Part shown: piece after piece, positions 34,061-46,057 of the stretch
Layout of the letters: every line of letters starts with the position of its first letter
Position numbering within the stretch: position 1 is the stretch's first letter
Notes under the pieces: generated by a model
Told to the model about the DNA's origin: nothing
What the model saw: only the letters and a program-made list of their open reading frames with translations
Database searches by the model: none
Position numbers and translations under genes: made by a program
DNA from: Allium sativum
Lineage: Eukaryota > Streptophyta > Magnoliopsida > Asparagales > Amaryllidaceae
Assembly (NCBI GenBank): GCA_030737875.1
Contig: CM060923.1
Span: 35,270,501-35,334,500 of the forward strand
Direction: 5' to 3'
DNA: 64,000 nucleotides

Positions 34061-35370
34061 TTTCTTTGTGATGTACTTGCCATAGCATATATGGCTTGTT
34101 GGATCTTAGTTCTTTTAACATACTATGTGCATCTTGAAGATAATAAAGCAATGTATAGATCAAGCTGTTGAACTAAATTATATGATACATTTTTCTTATA
34201 ATGTAAAAATAACCTGGATTTAGGCATGTCAGTAGGCCAACAATTTTGGAATGTATTTATATCTGAAGCCTACACTTAAGCATGTGCTTTTATGCAATAT
34301 AGACTATAGTGTACCTTTTCTGAAGCCTGATATGTCACATACGTCAAAACTCTATCACATATATATAAATATATTTTTAGTGAGTGTTACATTGTTTGAT
34401 TGTAACAAAATTGTCGTATACTAGGTTCAAACATAATTGAAAAAACCCCTATATGCTATGATGCCAGTTCGTAATCCATTATCACCAGTAAATGTATGCT
34501 TGCATCAATGTATATATTTCATGAATGCATTTCAGTGATCATGTTAATATACCAGTTTACAAGAGCTTGTGTTATGCATAACTTCTTTAATATAACCGAT
34601 GGGCAATGGTATAATATATGCATTTAGATAAGCCACCGGAATTATATGTATATTGGTACATAATCCAGATATGTTTTAAGAAAACAGTAAGGAAAATCTG
34701 ATATAACTTTCATGATATTTGTATGCAAATGTATCCAAATCGGACATTGAATTGTTTTGAAGGCAGAGCTATATATTTCTTCATGTATATTTATATATCT
34801 ATGTTTGACAAGAATAAGTGATACTGGTTGCATATACTTGTTGACTTCAACATACTGTCTTGTTTGATATGTCAGTCTGAAGAAACTGAAACGTTTTAAA
34901 ATATTGTGGGATAGGTCACGTGGCCGATTCCACTATGCGCAATTTGATAGACATATTGATGTAAAATGTTTTGCAGCTTCTGAAGCAAGTATGCTTTTGT
35001 CAATTTGCATAATGTTTTAATCTGAATTGTGTATTTATTTATAGTTTTACATAAAATTTTCTATAACACAATGTATAAAACATTGTATATATATGCCTAT
35101 GTATATGTATATCATGATTATAAATATTTGTATGAGACTGTGTGATCATAGCAGGCGGTGTTGATTTCATTTGAACTCTCTGTATAGTTGCATACAATAC
35201 CCTTGTACATGTCCTCTATATGTTTGAGTATATTACTGTGAATATGAAGATGTATTTACTTGTTAAATAAGGATAATCACATGGGCCTAGAAATCTGATT
35301 TTATTAAATTGTGTCTGGATTGTATAATTACGCTTGAATGGGATGCATGCATTTTTTATTATGTGAATAC

Positions 35371-35416
<46 letters not shown>
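35371..35416. repeat. Compound (TA)n(TG)n microsatellite
   Basis: Perfect TA run turning into about 16 TG units. Confidence 0.95.
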
Positions 35417-35418
<2 letters not shown>

Positions 35419-36519
35419 GTTACATTTAAGTTTTTGAATGTTATACCGGATGTAATGCATGCAAGAAGTTGTGCAAAAATTTATTACCAATAATTTGAAG
35501 TGTTAAAAACAAAGAAGACATATTTTCTTTTGTTATAACATTCAACACATATATATATTTACATGTATTACATATATGCATTCTAATGAGTATATATGCA
35601 ATTGAAGTTACAAAAATTTCGAAATGAATTGAAAAAATGAAAGATATGACTTGCCCCTCGAATTATAAAATCCCTTCAAATCAATTATTTATATTATGTC
35701 ATGGTGACGTCTTTCAGTAAGTACACTCATCAATGGAAGGATCAATAGATGTAGGTAATGCCAAAGAATTAGTGCACTATTTATTTTGGTTATATGTGAT
35801 AGAGTAAAAATGATACTCAAACTGTATAATTAGGTCTGACTTAACTAGGCTTCCTTAATAAGATTATGGGCCTAGAGACAAAGAGCATGAAATATTCAAT
35901 ATTTAAATGAACAAAATTGTTCATCATGCTATCTAAGAATTATATATGATATAATTGACATGAGATGTCTACCTAAAAGATTATGTTTTGGGGATAAACC
36001 AAAGCTAACTCAAGGCATGATTAGATATGGATCTTGGATCACTTACACACACACACACACACTTAGATATGTATTAAAATAGAGGGATGTTATTTTAAGA
36101 GGGAGCACATTTTAACTTAATTTATATATTCATGTAAATATGCAAAATTATGTATAATTTTGATTGTCAAAATTTGTGTATATATTATACATATACGTAT
36201 TGCAAAATTATTTATTATCTCATGTAGATATTAAATGGTAAATAACACCAATAATTCATCACTACAATCAATACATAAGAAGGATAAAATGAATTAAATT
36301 AAATTTCTTAACTAACATCGAAATTTGAGAGTTGTCAACGTATTTTTTTATATAATTAGAAGATTTGAAAAGAAAAGGGAGAAGTATGACTTCAACCGAA
36401 TCAGGTATAAATGTTATAACTGTCAATTTATCTACTTCTACATAATTTGGTATTATATACTGGATGTAGATCACATATGTATGTGGATTTGCTAGAAAAT
36501 GGAAAAAAGTAGAAATTTG

Positions 36520-37145
36520 GCAAAAGAAGAAGTGAACTTACAAATGGAAAATGGAGAAAATGTTGCTGCATTGACCATAGGAAGCTGTCACTTATCCCTA
36601 CCTACAGGCTTAATTTAAGATATAAAAGATTGTTGTTTTACCATTAAAATATCTGCATCTTGTTTAGACAAGTTCGGATTTCATTTGTAATAAAACGAAA
36701 ATTGTTGTTCTTTTTATTACATGAAATATTTTACGGAAATACACAACAAATTGATTGTCTTTATATTCTTAACTTTGATGTGCATGTTTATAACATATAT
36801 AAGCTGATTAAATCTAATGATCTGAATCCTACATAACTTTGGCATTGTCATTTAGGTCGTATAAACGAGAAATGCATATCAAAACTCCATAATGATAGAA
36901 TTTTGAGTTAATTTGATTACGAATCATATGAAGAATGCAAACCTTGTTTGTCATGCAAGCTAAAGAAAAAATACCTTTCACTGGACACATTGAACTGGCT
37001 AGTGATGTATTGGGCCTTATACAAATGATGTATGTGGACCAATGACTACATAAGCTAAAGGTAGGTTTTACTATTTCATTACATTTACTAATGGTTTCTG
37101 TAGATAAGGTTATGTGTGTCTTATTAGACACCAACCAGATTCCTA
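36520..37145 (+). pseudogene. Ty1/copia protease-tail to integrase relic
   Basis: The plus-strand frames reproduce a copia Pol segment in order. A protease-tail block (NGENVAALTIGSCHLSLPTGLI) and a degenerate spacer end at NLMI/LNP-like residues. Next comes the pre-integrase zinc-binding block LWHCHLGRINEKCISKLHNDRIL...YEECKPCLSCKLKK (36830-36970), then FTGHIELASDVLGLI. After a frame change the integrase core entry reads DVCGPMTT...FYYFITFTNGF..GYVCLIRHQPDS (37020-37145). Several stops and at least two frame changes are present. The segment ends abruptly at the next LTR fragment. It is an old dead copy, unrelated in age to the intact elements nearby. Confidence 0.8.
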
Positions 37146-38111
37146 CTTTACTCAACCCAAGCAACTACAAACAACCCTATAACTCTTCAATAGCACTTGA
37201 TTCAAAGAGAGATGAGAAGAGAGTGTAGAGAGAAGAAGTTTGATCAAAACAGAATTGAATTTGGCAGAGTATAAGTATAGAAATCGTAAAAATGATTAAG
37301 AATAATTATATAATGAAAGAGAAAGAAAGTGGAGAAGAGGATATGTTTAAAAAATCGAATTCAAGCCCTTTTTATAGTGTGTGAAAGGGTACGTTGCAAT
37401 GTTTCTGAAACGTTTCAAATAGTGAAATGACACTTCCTTTCAAATTTGAATTTCTGATGGTTATATGTCGTCATAGTGTTTTCTATGTTTCGACGTACTT
37501 TAGTATACTTTTAAATTTTAAAACATTTTCAATTGTATTGATCTAAATATAATTTTGGAAATTCTTGAGTGAAAATCTAGTGTTGTAATTTAATATTATA
37601 AAGTAGAAAAACATATGAAAACATAAATTTAACTATATAAACATATTTATAAAATTATAAGGTTTTAAACTATATAAATATAAAGTATAAAAACATAAAT
37701 ATATAAAACTTAAGTTTGAAAAAGATAGATTAAAAAAATCAAATTAGAAAAGATAAAAAATAGAATAGAGAGAATTGAGGGTAGAAAATAGGATTTGAAA
37801 ATCAGAGTTTGAAAATCAAAATTTGAATATTGGACCTGGAGTACTATTTAGAGTCTTACATAATCTAGATCTTTAGCTATATTAATCTTGAACTCTTGAA
37901 CTCTTGAATACTCATGAGTCTTGAAATTTGTCTGAATTCTGAATCTTTATCATCTTTAAACTGTACAGTCTTTGGTAATATTTCCTATATATAATTCCTG
38001 TATATGTGTGTGTGTATATATATATATTCCATACAAAAAGTGTTAGTATATATTTTATAATCAATGATAATTGAAATAAGGTTGTTGTCATCAAAACTCC
38101 ATTCTCCAACA
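37146..38111 (-). mobile_element. Copia-type LTR fragment, opposite orientation
   Basis: The minus strand starts TGTTGGAGAATGGAGTTTTGATGACAAC, a SIRE-like LTR start, and runs through repeats of AAGATTCAAGACTC type to a TATA box (CTATAAAAAGG, minus, ~37370-37380) and a CT-rich leader. No TG/CA terminus is found at the left end, which meets the copia relic directly, so the fragment is probably truncated. No duplication found. Confidence 0.5.
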
Positions 38112-38680
38112 CGCCGTAGTTCGTAAAATTACGTTTTGAACATTAAACGAATGTGCGGAATTCAATATAAATCAAAATTGATTGAAACACGAAACGCTAG
38201 AATCTATTTAATTATATATTTCTAACGAATGTGAAAAATCAAGATTTCATCTTGTAGATTGTAAGTTATGTCCAAATTAAAATTTCAAAAAGTCGCTATG
38301 AAATCGTTTATAAATTATAACGATTTATTAAATAAAATAAAAGGAATTTATTATAAAATTTAATATTGATTTAACCTAGATTTTGAAATATCGAATTATA
38401 AGCCCAAATATGTTTATTTTAGAGATATGATATTTTATTTGGACATATATGATAATATTAAATTATTATTATTTATTTGAATTGTTTCTGAATTTATTTA
38501 TATTTTATTGGTTTTATTTAAGCCTTAGAAATAGCCATTTTTTAAATGACCTCTGTTTTCGATGAAACCAATTTTATCGGATCCAGAACGTCAAATTATT
38601 GTTGGGTTTCAAATTTAATATTAATTGGAATTCGTATGTAAACATAAGAAATAGAAACATGTGCTGCAATTCAGTTAGAA
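38112..38680. other. AT-rich region, nothing recognised
   Basis: No open frame or repeat boundary that I can support, apart from the target duplication that follows. Confidence 0.5.
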
Positions 38681-38689
38681 TTTAATAAA
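38681..38689. repeat. Left 9-bp target duplication (TTTAATAAA)
   Basis: Matches TTCAATAAA at 39556-39564 with one mismatch. Nine bp is the Mutator-superfamily size. Confidence 0.5.
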
Positions 38690-39555
38690 GGGTAAGTTTG
38701 TCTCACATCGCTAAAAAGTATGGAAATTCAGCTCACGTCCCTCCTTAAAAGTTTATAAATTAGGTCCCTATTTTTTGAAAATCATAAAAAAAATTAACAA
38801 AAAAATCTCGAAAATTCATAATTAAATACAACAACGAATCGTCATCAAATTCAAGCATTAAAACTACCAAAAAACACATTAAAAACCAAAAAAATAGGGA
38901 ATCTTCTGTATATTGCATCAAACGATGCAGTTATTTGCAATTGTTGCACACATTTCTACAACAATTGCAGTTATGCATCAAACCAGTATTATTGCAGAAA
39001 TATATGCAGTAATACTGCAATAAATGCATCGTTTGATGCAATAATTCAATCCTCGCCTATTTTTACCTTTTTTAAGCATTGTTGTTTACATTTCAGCATT
39101 TATAACCAATAAATGCATACATGTCAGCACATACTGATAAGCCTTCACCCGTTTTAACATTGTTGCATACATTTCAGCTGTTATTCTATATAACTGCATA
39201 CATTTCTTCAACAATTCGTAAGCCATGAAAAATTATTCATCTTTATATGCATGCGTATCAGCAGGAATATGCAATAACTGCATACATATATGCAGTTATT
39301 CATCTAGATTTTCGATGTAAACTCAGGATGAATAGTTGCATATATATGCAGTTATTTCTTAAAATTGCTGACTTTGCCGAATATTTTTAGCATGCCTCTA
39401 TGAATATTTGCAATGTTTAATTTTTTTTATGTACCAACGCCTAAATTTTGAATTAAAACACTTAAGTCCCAAAAAAGGGACCTATTTGCAATAAATACTT
39501 GGGGGGAGGTCGTTTATACTAAACTTAAAGATAGGGATATGATACAAATTTTCAC
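38690..39555. mobile_element. Probable non-autonomous Mutator-like element (866 bp)
   Basis: Both ends align as degenerate inverted repeats of ~85 bp. The left starts GGGTAAGTTTGTCTCACATC and the right, reverse-complemented, GTGAAAATTTGTATCATATC. Both run to TAGGTCCCT(A)TTTTTT. A near-perfect 9-bp duplication flanks it. There is no transposase frame. The interior carries ATGCAG/TTGCATAC-rich repeats and a nested palindrome at 38912-39042. Confidence 0.55.
38912..39042. repeat. Nested palindrome: outer 18-bp stem enclosing two hairpins
   Basis: The outer arms ATTGCATCAAACGATGCA (38912-38929) and its exact complement (39025-39042) enclose two hairpins. One is GCAATTGTTG/CAACAATTGC (38937-38946 with 38959-38968). 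The other is CAGTATTATTGCA/TGCAGTAATACTG (38984-38996 with 39005-39017, one mismatch). Together they can fold as a three-stem cloverleaf-like structure. Confidence 0.8.
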
Positions 39556-39564
39556 TTCAATAAA
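39556..39564. repeat. Right 9-bp target duplication (TTCAATAAA)
   Basis: Pairs with 38681-38689, one mismatch. Confidence 0.5.
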
Positions 39565-39873
39565 AACTAGAAATAAGGTCCGTTTTCACTGTATTTTTGA
39601 AATGTAGTGGGATTTCAAATTTCGTAATTTCTCGAGTTAGTATCTGGTTGTAGCAAATTAAAATGCGTGTTGAAATTTAATATTTAAAGTTATATTGATG
39701 TATATTTTAATTTTGGGAAAAACTAATTAAAACAATCGAATTACCTTCCGTAACCTATTCCGTTGAGTTCGAAATAGGGGTATCTGGTTAAGGACATCAG
39801 TTGTTGGGATTCGTTTGGAGTTCGAAACGCTATACTTCATCTGGAATAACAAAGGGAAAAATAATAATAAAAA

Positions 39874-40105
39874 AGGTATAAATACAACCCTAAAATCCTT
39901 AAACCCTATCCTGTTCATTTCTGCGCCACCACAAATGTTTTACACAGCTGAGAAGCTCTCTCATTCATCCCCTCAATTCTCTCAATCTGCTTCTTCTTTC
40001 GTTAAACTTCCAACATGAAAATTCTTCAGCTCACCGAGATCCATCATCTCAACGGTGGAGATCGTCGTTGGTGCTTCGAGATGGCCAGAAATTGCGTTCA
40101 AAGAG
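39874..40105 (+). promoter_or_regulatory. TATA box, CT-rich leader and short truncated ORF
   Basis: GGTATAAATACAACCC (39874-39889) is followed by an AACCCTATCC box, a CT-rich leader (39950-40010) and an ATG at 40015. That ATG opens a 54-codon frame running to 40179. The frame crosses the D' LTR edge at 40106, so its last third is LTR sequence. It could be the 5' end of a host gene broken by D', or the U3-R part of another LTR. I find no domain. Confidence 0.35.
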
Positions 40106-41839
40106 TGTCGCGACCCGGAATTCCTAGCTGGCCTAGACCGAACAAGAAGGAAGATTACTTTGAGAAAACGACTCATTAAAATACAAACATGAGAACATTA
40201 CATTGCTATTACAACCATTTACATCAGAGTACAAGATATCAGAGTTCAAATAAATAATACACAGTGGGAAATGTCAGAGATTTAAATTACAAAACAGCGG
40301 AAATATACATACATAAATATAATGTGCAGCGGTAAACATTAACTACCATAACTGAAATAAATACATGGATACAAAGCATTCCGAATATAGCTCGAGCTGT
40401 AAACCAGGATCCCGTCAAATATAAATCTGCAAAACCAAAACTACTAGTTGCCCGTGTGGAAAATATGGGCAGCTCGAGTTTAGGTGAAAACCATAAACTC
40501 TGAGTCAGTCATGGGACTGGTGTGAGAACTAAAACAGTTATTAACTTTATTTTAAAGTTAGGTAAATCAGGGGACCACGCTGTATAACACAGAACGGGTT
40601 TCCTCCCAAGAATACCATAAACAAACAACATAATGCTAAAGAGGAAAAAATAAAGCCACTATAATACTCAGGTCCCATCACACAATGCAAACACAAACAG
40701 GAGGATAGAGTTTTACCTTATAATGGCCAAACATGCTTGATACACAAAATTTATTTTTTATTATTACTATGAGTTAAGAAATCAACTTCAAATATAAATG
40801 TATCAATCATAGACGGCATAGTACCCTATCCTACTATGTCGCCATATAGGTTTACAACTAAAACCGAAAGTCGCGTATTGGAAATTGGATTCCATCTATG
40901 AACCAAGGCAAGGGATTTTCCTTCCGATTCAAGACACTCTAGCCCGTGCTTCAGGACTCACTCACAAGTGAACATGGATCTCTGCAGGGCCGGTCCATAC
41001 CTAACGTTTGTGGATTAGTAATTCCTAAACAATATGTTTCCCTGTCCAATGGAGCATAAAATCTGGTCAGTATATCGACCGTCAAAGGCCTTTTAGTCGG
41101 CCATATCCGAGGTACTTTGCTATCCATCAACCACATAAGTAAAAAATGTCTGGGCTCCATACCATGATACCACTTCTAGTTTAAAAGAAATTCATGTCCT
41201 CCCTGCGGTCCTCTCCCATTTTTGGTTCATACCAGAGTGTGAGGCTTGCGAATTAATGTTATACACATAGCTGCGCTACTTAAAGTTGTGCTTTGATCAT
41301 CAATCACAAAGCCTTGCTTTTCAACAAAGGCTTTGATCCATACAACTCAGCATGCCAAATTGTCAGTCCATACCACTGATTTCCACCAATATATAACCTC
41401 TAAGCTTGTATGTCTTAGAGAAGGATATTAAGCAAGAGAATGAATTCTCCGCCACCAAACAAATATATATTTAGCAATGATCAACGAATATAACATAGAA
41501 TACAACGTCAGACATACAATCCATTTTCAATTCTGTTCTGTGTCTGAATGAAACCAGAGACACCTTATTCCTCGTCCCATATGTCTAATACAGGAGAGAG
41601 GCCCTTGCATATCCAGTCGATCTCCAAGTACGTCTGGACGATCACCACTTATTACCTCATCTTGGGTGTGCAGGCCAATCAAGACATCAGTAATCATCCA
41701 AACGATGTGAAGATCATTAGTCTTCAACCACCGCCTTCTTAGACTTTTAGTCATTGTATCAGTTATTCAGTATGGGTTAAACCCGGTCTTTCCGAATAAC
41801 TCGCATATCTTATAATCAAGTACTATAAAACAATTCAGA

Positions 41840-41844
41840 ATATT
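41840..41844. repeat. C2 target-site duplication, left (ATATT)
   Basis: Identical to 46053-46057. Confidence 0.88.
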
Positions 41845-44800
41845 TGTAACATCCCACGTCCGTTAATGTCACTCACTAAGGGAATGCATTAAATTCCGTG
41901 AAGCGTTATAGGTAAATAAGAAGATAATAGCACAAGACAGACATGTAACATAGTAGCGGAATTAAAAACTTTATTTAAATCAAAACATCATGGTCCCAAA
42001 TACTGAGTTTACATCAAAAGTAACTAATTAAATTAATAATCTGTCTTGCCAAAAAAATCAGAGTACAAAAGCATAAGACCATATTTCCCTGTGATGACAT
42101 AAGAGAGTTGACCAGAAGTCAAAGCGATACATCCATATCAGAAATCCAAGCTTAGCTGAAAGAATCCAATCAACTCTAAGCACTTCCACCCTAAGAACCT
42201 AGGGGAGTAGGGAATGGAAGAGAGAGAAGAGGAAACAAAAAAGGGTCAGACATAAAGTCTGGCAAGTCCAGTTACTTTTAAATATAAATAAATAAAAGTA
42301 TCATGACAGGTATATAAAACTAGATGAACAAGATAACAGTAACAATAACAAGTGTGAATTGATCAAGGTAAGACGAACAAGATATATTGCGCTTCTTAAA
42401 TACATTTCTCTGCACCTCACAGATACTAGTATATCAGAAGTAGAATGATCCTTACAAATACCGTTCCATTACATTTTCTTGATTATTAGGTTACTTGTGT
42501 TAATAGTCTTAGACTTATACGCGCATCGTACCCATCCTACTCTGGAGTGATGTACGGATCTCTATATACCGATGTTACGTTCCGCATATATCTGTCATTA
42601 CTATGCTACACAAGCATACGGACTGCCACCATCGACCGAATCAAATTCCATATTGGAATAATGCCCTTTAGTCTACGATACACCACCCAAAGCAGATACG
42701 CATGTATCTAGACCGTCCCACATATGTACTGTAATTGTAGCTCGATGCCTCAATCGCACGTCCTCTAATGTGCATCGAGTTCCGTGGCAGGGCTACACTA
42801 GGAACACAGAACTCGGTCGGGAGCTTTTCCACACCCGTACAGACCGCCTTTAAGTTCCTTCAAATACTGATATTCCTCAGGTCTGTTTTCCATGGAGGCT
42901 ATGGCCCCACGTCGGCACCTCCCTCAACTAGTAAAGACCATAGAGCTAAGCGACCGCCCCTAATACAACCAATATAAACATCCATGTGGCATCTACCGTC
43001 AACCCCGTACGTCGATAGTGAAAGGTGAAATGATATCTTGGGTTTAGCTCTAGTTTTTCGCATCCCACTGGCTGTCGACGATGGATATCCGATGGTCTAC
43101 TATCCTTGTTGGTCGTGACCCTCTCTACCTCCTCGTGAGGCAACCGTCGAATCACCCTAGTGTCACCTCGTCACAGCATTCGGACTGCATAGCTACATCT
43201 GCAGTCAAGGCCCACCCACCTAGTAGTTACGCGCAGACCCAACCTCTACGAGTACGGCCTAAGACATCTGTCACCGCACAGAGGACTACTAGGAGCACCT
43301 TACGTACTTTAGGAAGCCGCGTGCTTCCCCTTCCAGTCATTTGGAACCATTATAACAATCAGATGAATGTGCACTCCCCTTATGTCTTATAACACCTTGA
43401 TGATCTACCCCATTGGGTTATTCACACTTAAACGTACAGACTGGTCCAAGCGCCTTTCTTTAATATGTTGTTAGACCTTATGTCTAAACATTCTTTTACG
43501 CGCTTGCCTTACCTCACCCGGTTCCCATTTAACTTGATTATTCGCGTTCATATTGAATTCTTATTCCAATTTACCAAGTTTCTCTTGCTTATTAATTTCA
43601 ATTATATAACTTAATCCATTTAAGTTTATTAATAAGCTCACAACATGTTATTCTCTAGATTGTGGCCCAAGGTCTGTTATCCACAATCTATTTTATATTC
43701 TTGCTTGGTTACATCGTTACAATAACATGTTTTCCTTAATACATTATTAAGTATATCTCAATTCACATGTTTCATAATTAACATGTCACTTACCAATTAT
43801 GATTAAATATAACTTATTTATTTACAAGTTTTCCTCATTTTTTTCTCATTTAATCATAAATTCAATTTACACCATCACTACAACTTATCGTTGTTTACTT
43901 AGCAGAATATTACGCATATCTAATTCTATCATTCTTACAAGTTATTCTTACCCTACAAGGGTGTCTTTAATTACATAATTTAATTATATTTTCCACCGAT
44001 TATGTATACCACTAGGTGTCTTTAATTACATAACCTTATTGGGTTAAGTTCATGGGCCTATATGTAAATATTACCCACCCCCTCTGTTTTACTTAACCCA
44101 CCCACTACCCATCCAATTTTACTTAACCCTAACTTAATGTCATAATCATATAATCCTTATGGATTAAATTAGGTTAAGTAGTCCAATTCATTACCATGTC
44201 CAATTATGGTTATAATGGGCTAGACCTCCCACATTAGGCCTATATGTCGGGTCCGGGCAGTCTTATTCCACAGTTGGGTCTAACCTCGTGTCTTAGCCCG
44301 ATTCATATTTGCATACTTAGACCTCTCACATTAGGTTCAACATTAGTGGCTGCTGGATATGCCGGTCGGGTTCGGGTAGACTTCCGCCACTAATGCAACC
44401 TAACCTCATGTCATAAGTGCAATTAAAATTCCTAATTGTAATTACTAGACATTCCATTTTTATCCAAATCTACATATGTCATTATAGGTGATTATTTCTC
44501 TTTTTTCCCATGTTTAATTTTATGCCAAATTCATTATTCAAATCATAGACTTTTACACCTCTTTTTAATTCACCTTTTAATTATGCACCATATGCTTTTT
44601 TTCCAAGTTATAAGTCAAGGCATATACATATATATGTTATGAACAAACCCAAATCTACATATTTTCCAATTTATGTCCCTAGTCCATATTCACTCATTTC
44701 AATACAAGTTATACCCAAACCCATATTCGCATATTTTCCAATGTATGCCAAAAATTCATATTCACATACGTTCCAGTTTATGTCCCAAATTAGTACTTAC

Positions 44801-45518
44801 ACATGTCCCAATTTATGCTTAAATTATATTTTCCAACGTATGCCTAAATTCATATTCATATTATTCAACACAATATATGCCCCCAAATTCATATTCGTAT
44901 ATTTCCAAATTTTATGCCCAAATTGGGATCTATATTTCCAATACCAGTTATGCCCCAAAATTATGTCTTTCCCAATTGTTCCCAATTTCGCATGTTCTCA
45001 TCTTTCAGTGTTAGGCCTAAGCTCGAAGGTAGCCTGGCTATATTTAAATAAAAAGGGAAAAAGAGGGAGAGAAGAGAATCAAGAGTAGGCATAATAACGA
45101 ATCAATAATAAATTAATAGAAATAGGCATAAACTGAATAGTCATATTATGACAAGATTTAGCATGGTGGCGATATGAACATATAAAAGCAGATCTGATAA
45201 TTATGTCATAATAAAACTGATTAGGCACCGATTCAAGATCCAATTTTTATATACATATCAAGATTACTATTTAAATATTCAGATCTAAAAATAACATGAA
45301 CTCACAGTGAATAGATCTAAGGAAATGATCCAAACTACTGCGAAGAACATGTTGAATAAGTTGTCGTAGCCATCGCTGAATTTGTTGTAGCAATCGTTGA
45401 ATTTGTATAATGTTTGCTGAATTAGATTTGGAGTAGATTAGGCCATTCAATCTTCGTTGCAGCGGAGCTTCGCCGTCACCATTGTTTTTAGATGAATAAA
45501 ACCTAGGTCTAGGGTCCT

Positions 45519-45526
45519 TTATATAG
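45519..45526 (-). promoter_or_regulatory. TATA box of C2
   Basis: Minus-strand CTATATAAAG at LTR position ~527. Confidence 0.5.
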
Positions 45527-45595
45527 CCTATGGTTCATGAATCTAGCTCCAAAATTGTCCAGGTTCAGAAAAGAAGTTTCCAGAGCCACGGGTGG

Positions 45596-45682
45596 GTCGA
45601 CCCCTAGGTCGACCCCCCTTCTTGGTTGTCGACCCCGGGGTCGACCCCCCTTCTTGGTTGTCGACCCCGGGGTCGATCCCCA
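45596..45682. promoter_or_regulatory. Palindromic U3 module of C2
   Basis: Tandem ~33-bp units, two of which contain the perfect 18-bp palindrome GTCGACCCCGGGGTCGAC, separated by CCCCTTCTTGGTT spacers. Same location relative to the TATA box as the modules of A and C1. Confidence 0.55.
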
Positions 45683-46052
45683 CCTGAGTTGACCCTTAGG
45701 CCAACCCACCAGGGTCTCGGGTTGACTTAAAAATGTCGGCCCTTCCTCGATTTGCGCGTCGGATTTCTGGTTTTGCTGATTTTTGAATATTTTTGAATTT
45801 TATATGTGTATATATCTTTCCTATATGCATACAAACTTCAAACCTTAATAACTTCTTCATACGGTGTCTGATTTACGCAAACCAGGTGTCTATCTTGACC
45901 AGAATTCCGAGATGGACACAACAGCGCGGTCCGTTTTACTTAATTTTTCATATTTAATTAAGTTTTCCTTAATTCATTGTTAATAGCATATTTCACACTA
46001 ATTATTCTTTAATTCATCATCTTTAGTGTCGATAAAATTCCGGGATGTTACA

Positions 46053-46057
46053 ATATT
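46053..46057. repeat. C2 target-site duplication, right (ATATT)
   Basis: Pairs with 41840-41844. Confidence 0.88.

Larger units (their letters stand above)
33410..36510. other. AT-rich region without recognised gene
   Basis: No open frame with a recognisable product on either strand. It contains a TA/TATG microsatellite (33807-33844), a possible MITE (33859-34000), a (GTATT)6 repeat (34031-34060), a (TA)n(TG)n microsatellite (35371-35416) and a (CA)n tract (36043-36061). It may include decayed upstream parts of the copia relic that follows. Confidence 0.6.
41845..46052 (-). mobile_element. Solo LTR C2 (4208 bp)
   Basis: Minus strand TGTAACATCCCGGAATTT...GGGATGTTACA, flanked by perfect ATATT. 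It is related to C1: both right ends (minus) read CCCTTAGTGAGTGACATTAACGG-like, and both carry the CCTCTCACATTAGG/CCGGTCGGGTTCGGG block (44215-44410). TATA box (minus, CTATATAAAG) at 45519-45526, U3 palindromes at 45596-45682, a degenerate CCAATTTATGCCC-type minisatellite at 44640-44990. The 149-codon open frame at 44639 is that repeat, not a gene. Confidence 0.9.

Noticed and set aside
42768..43392. Open frames in the GC-richer middle of C2
   Set aside because: Both strands are open in overlapping positions, no domain, and the whole stretch lies within the LTR bounded by the ATATT duplication.
44639..45088. 149-codon frame in C2
   Set aside because: Consists of the repeated CCAATTTATGCCC-type units, on the strand opposite to the element's transcription, with no domain.
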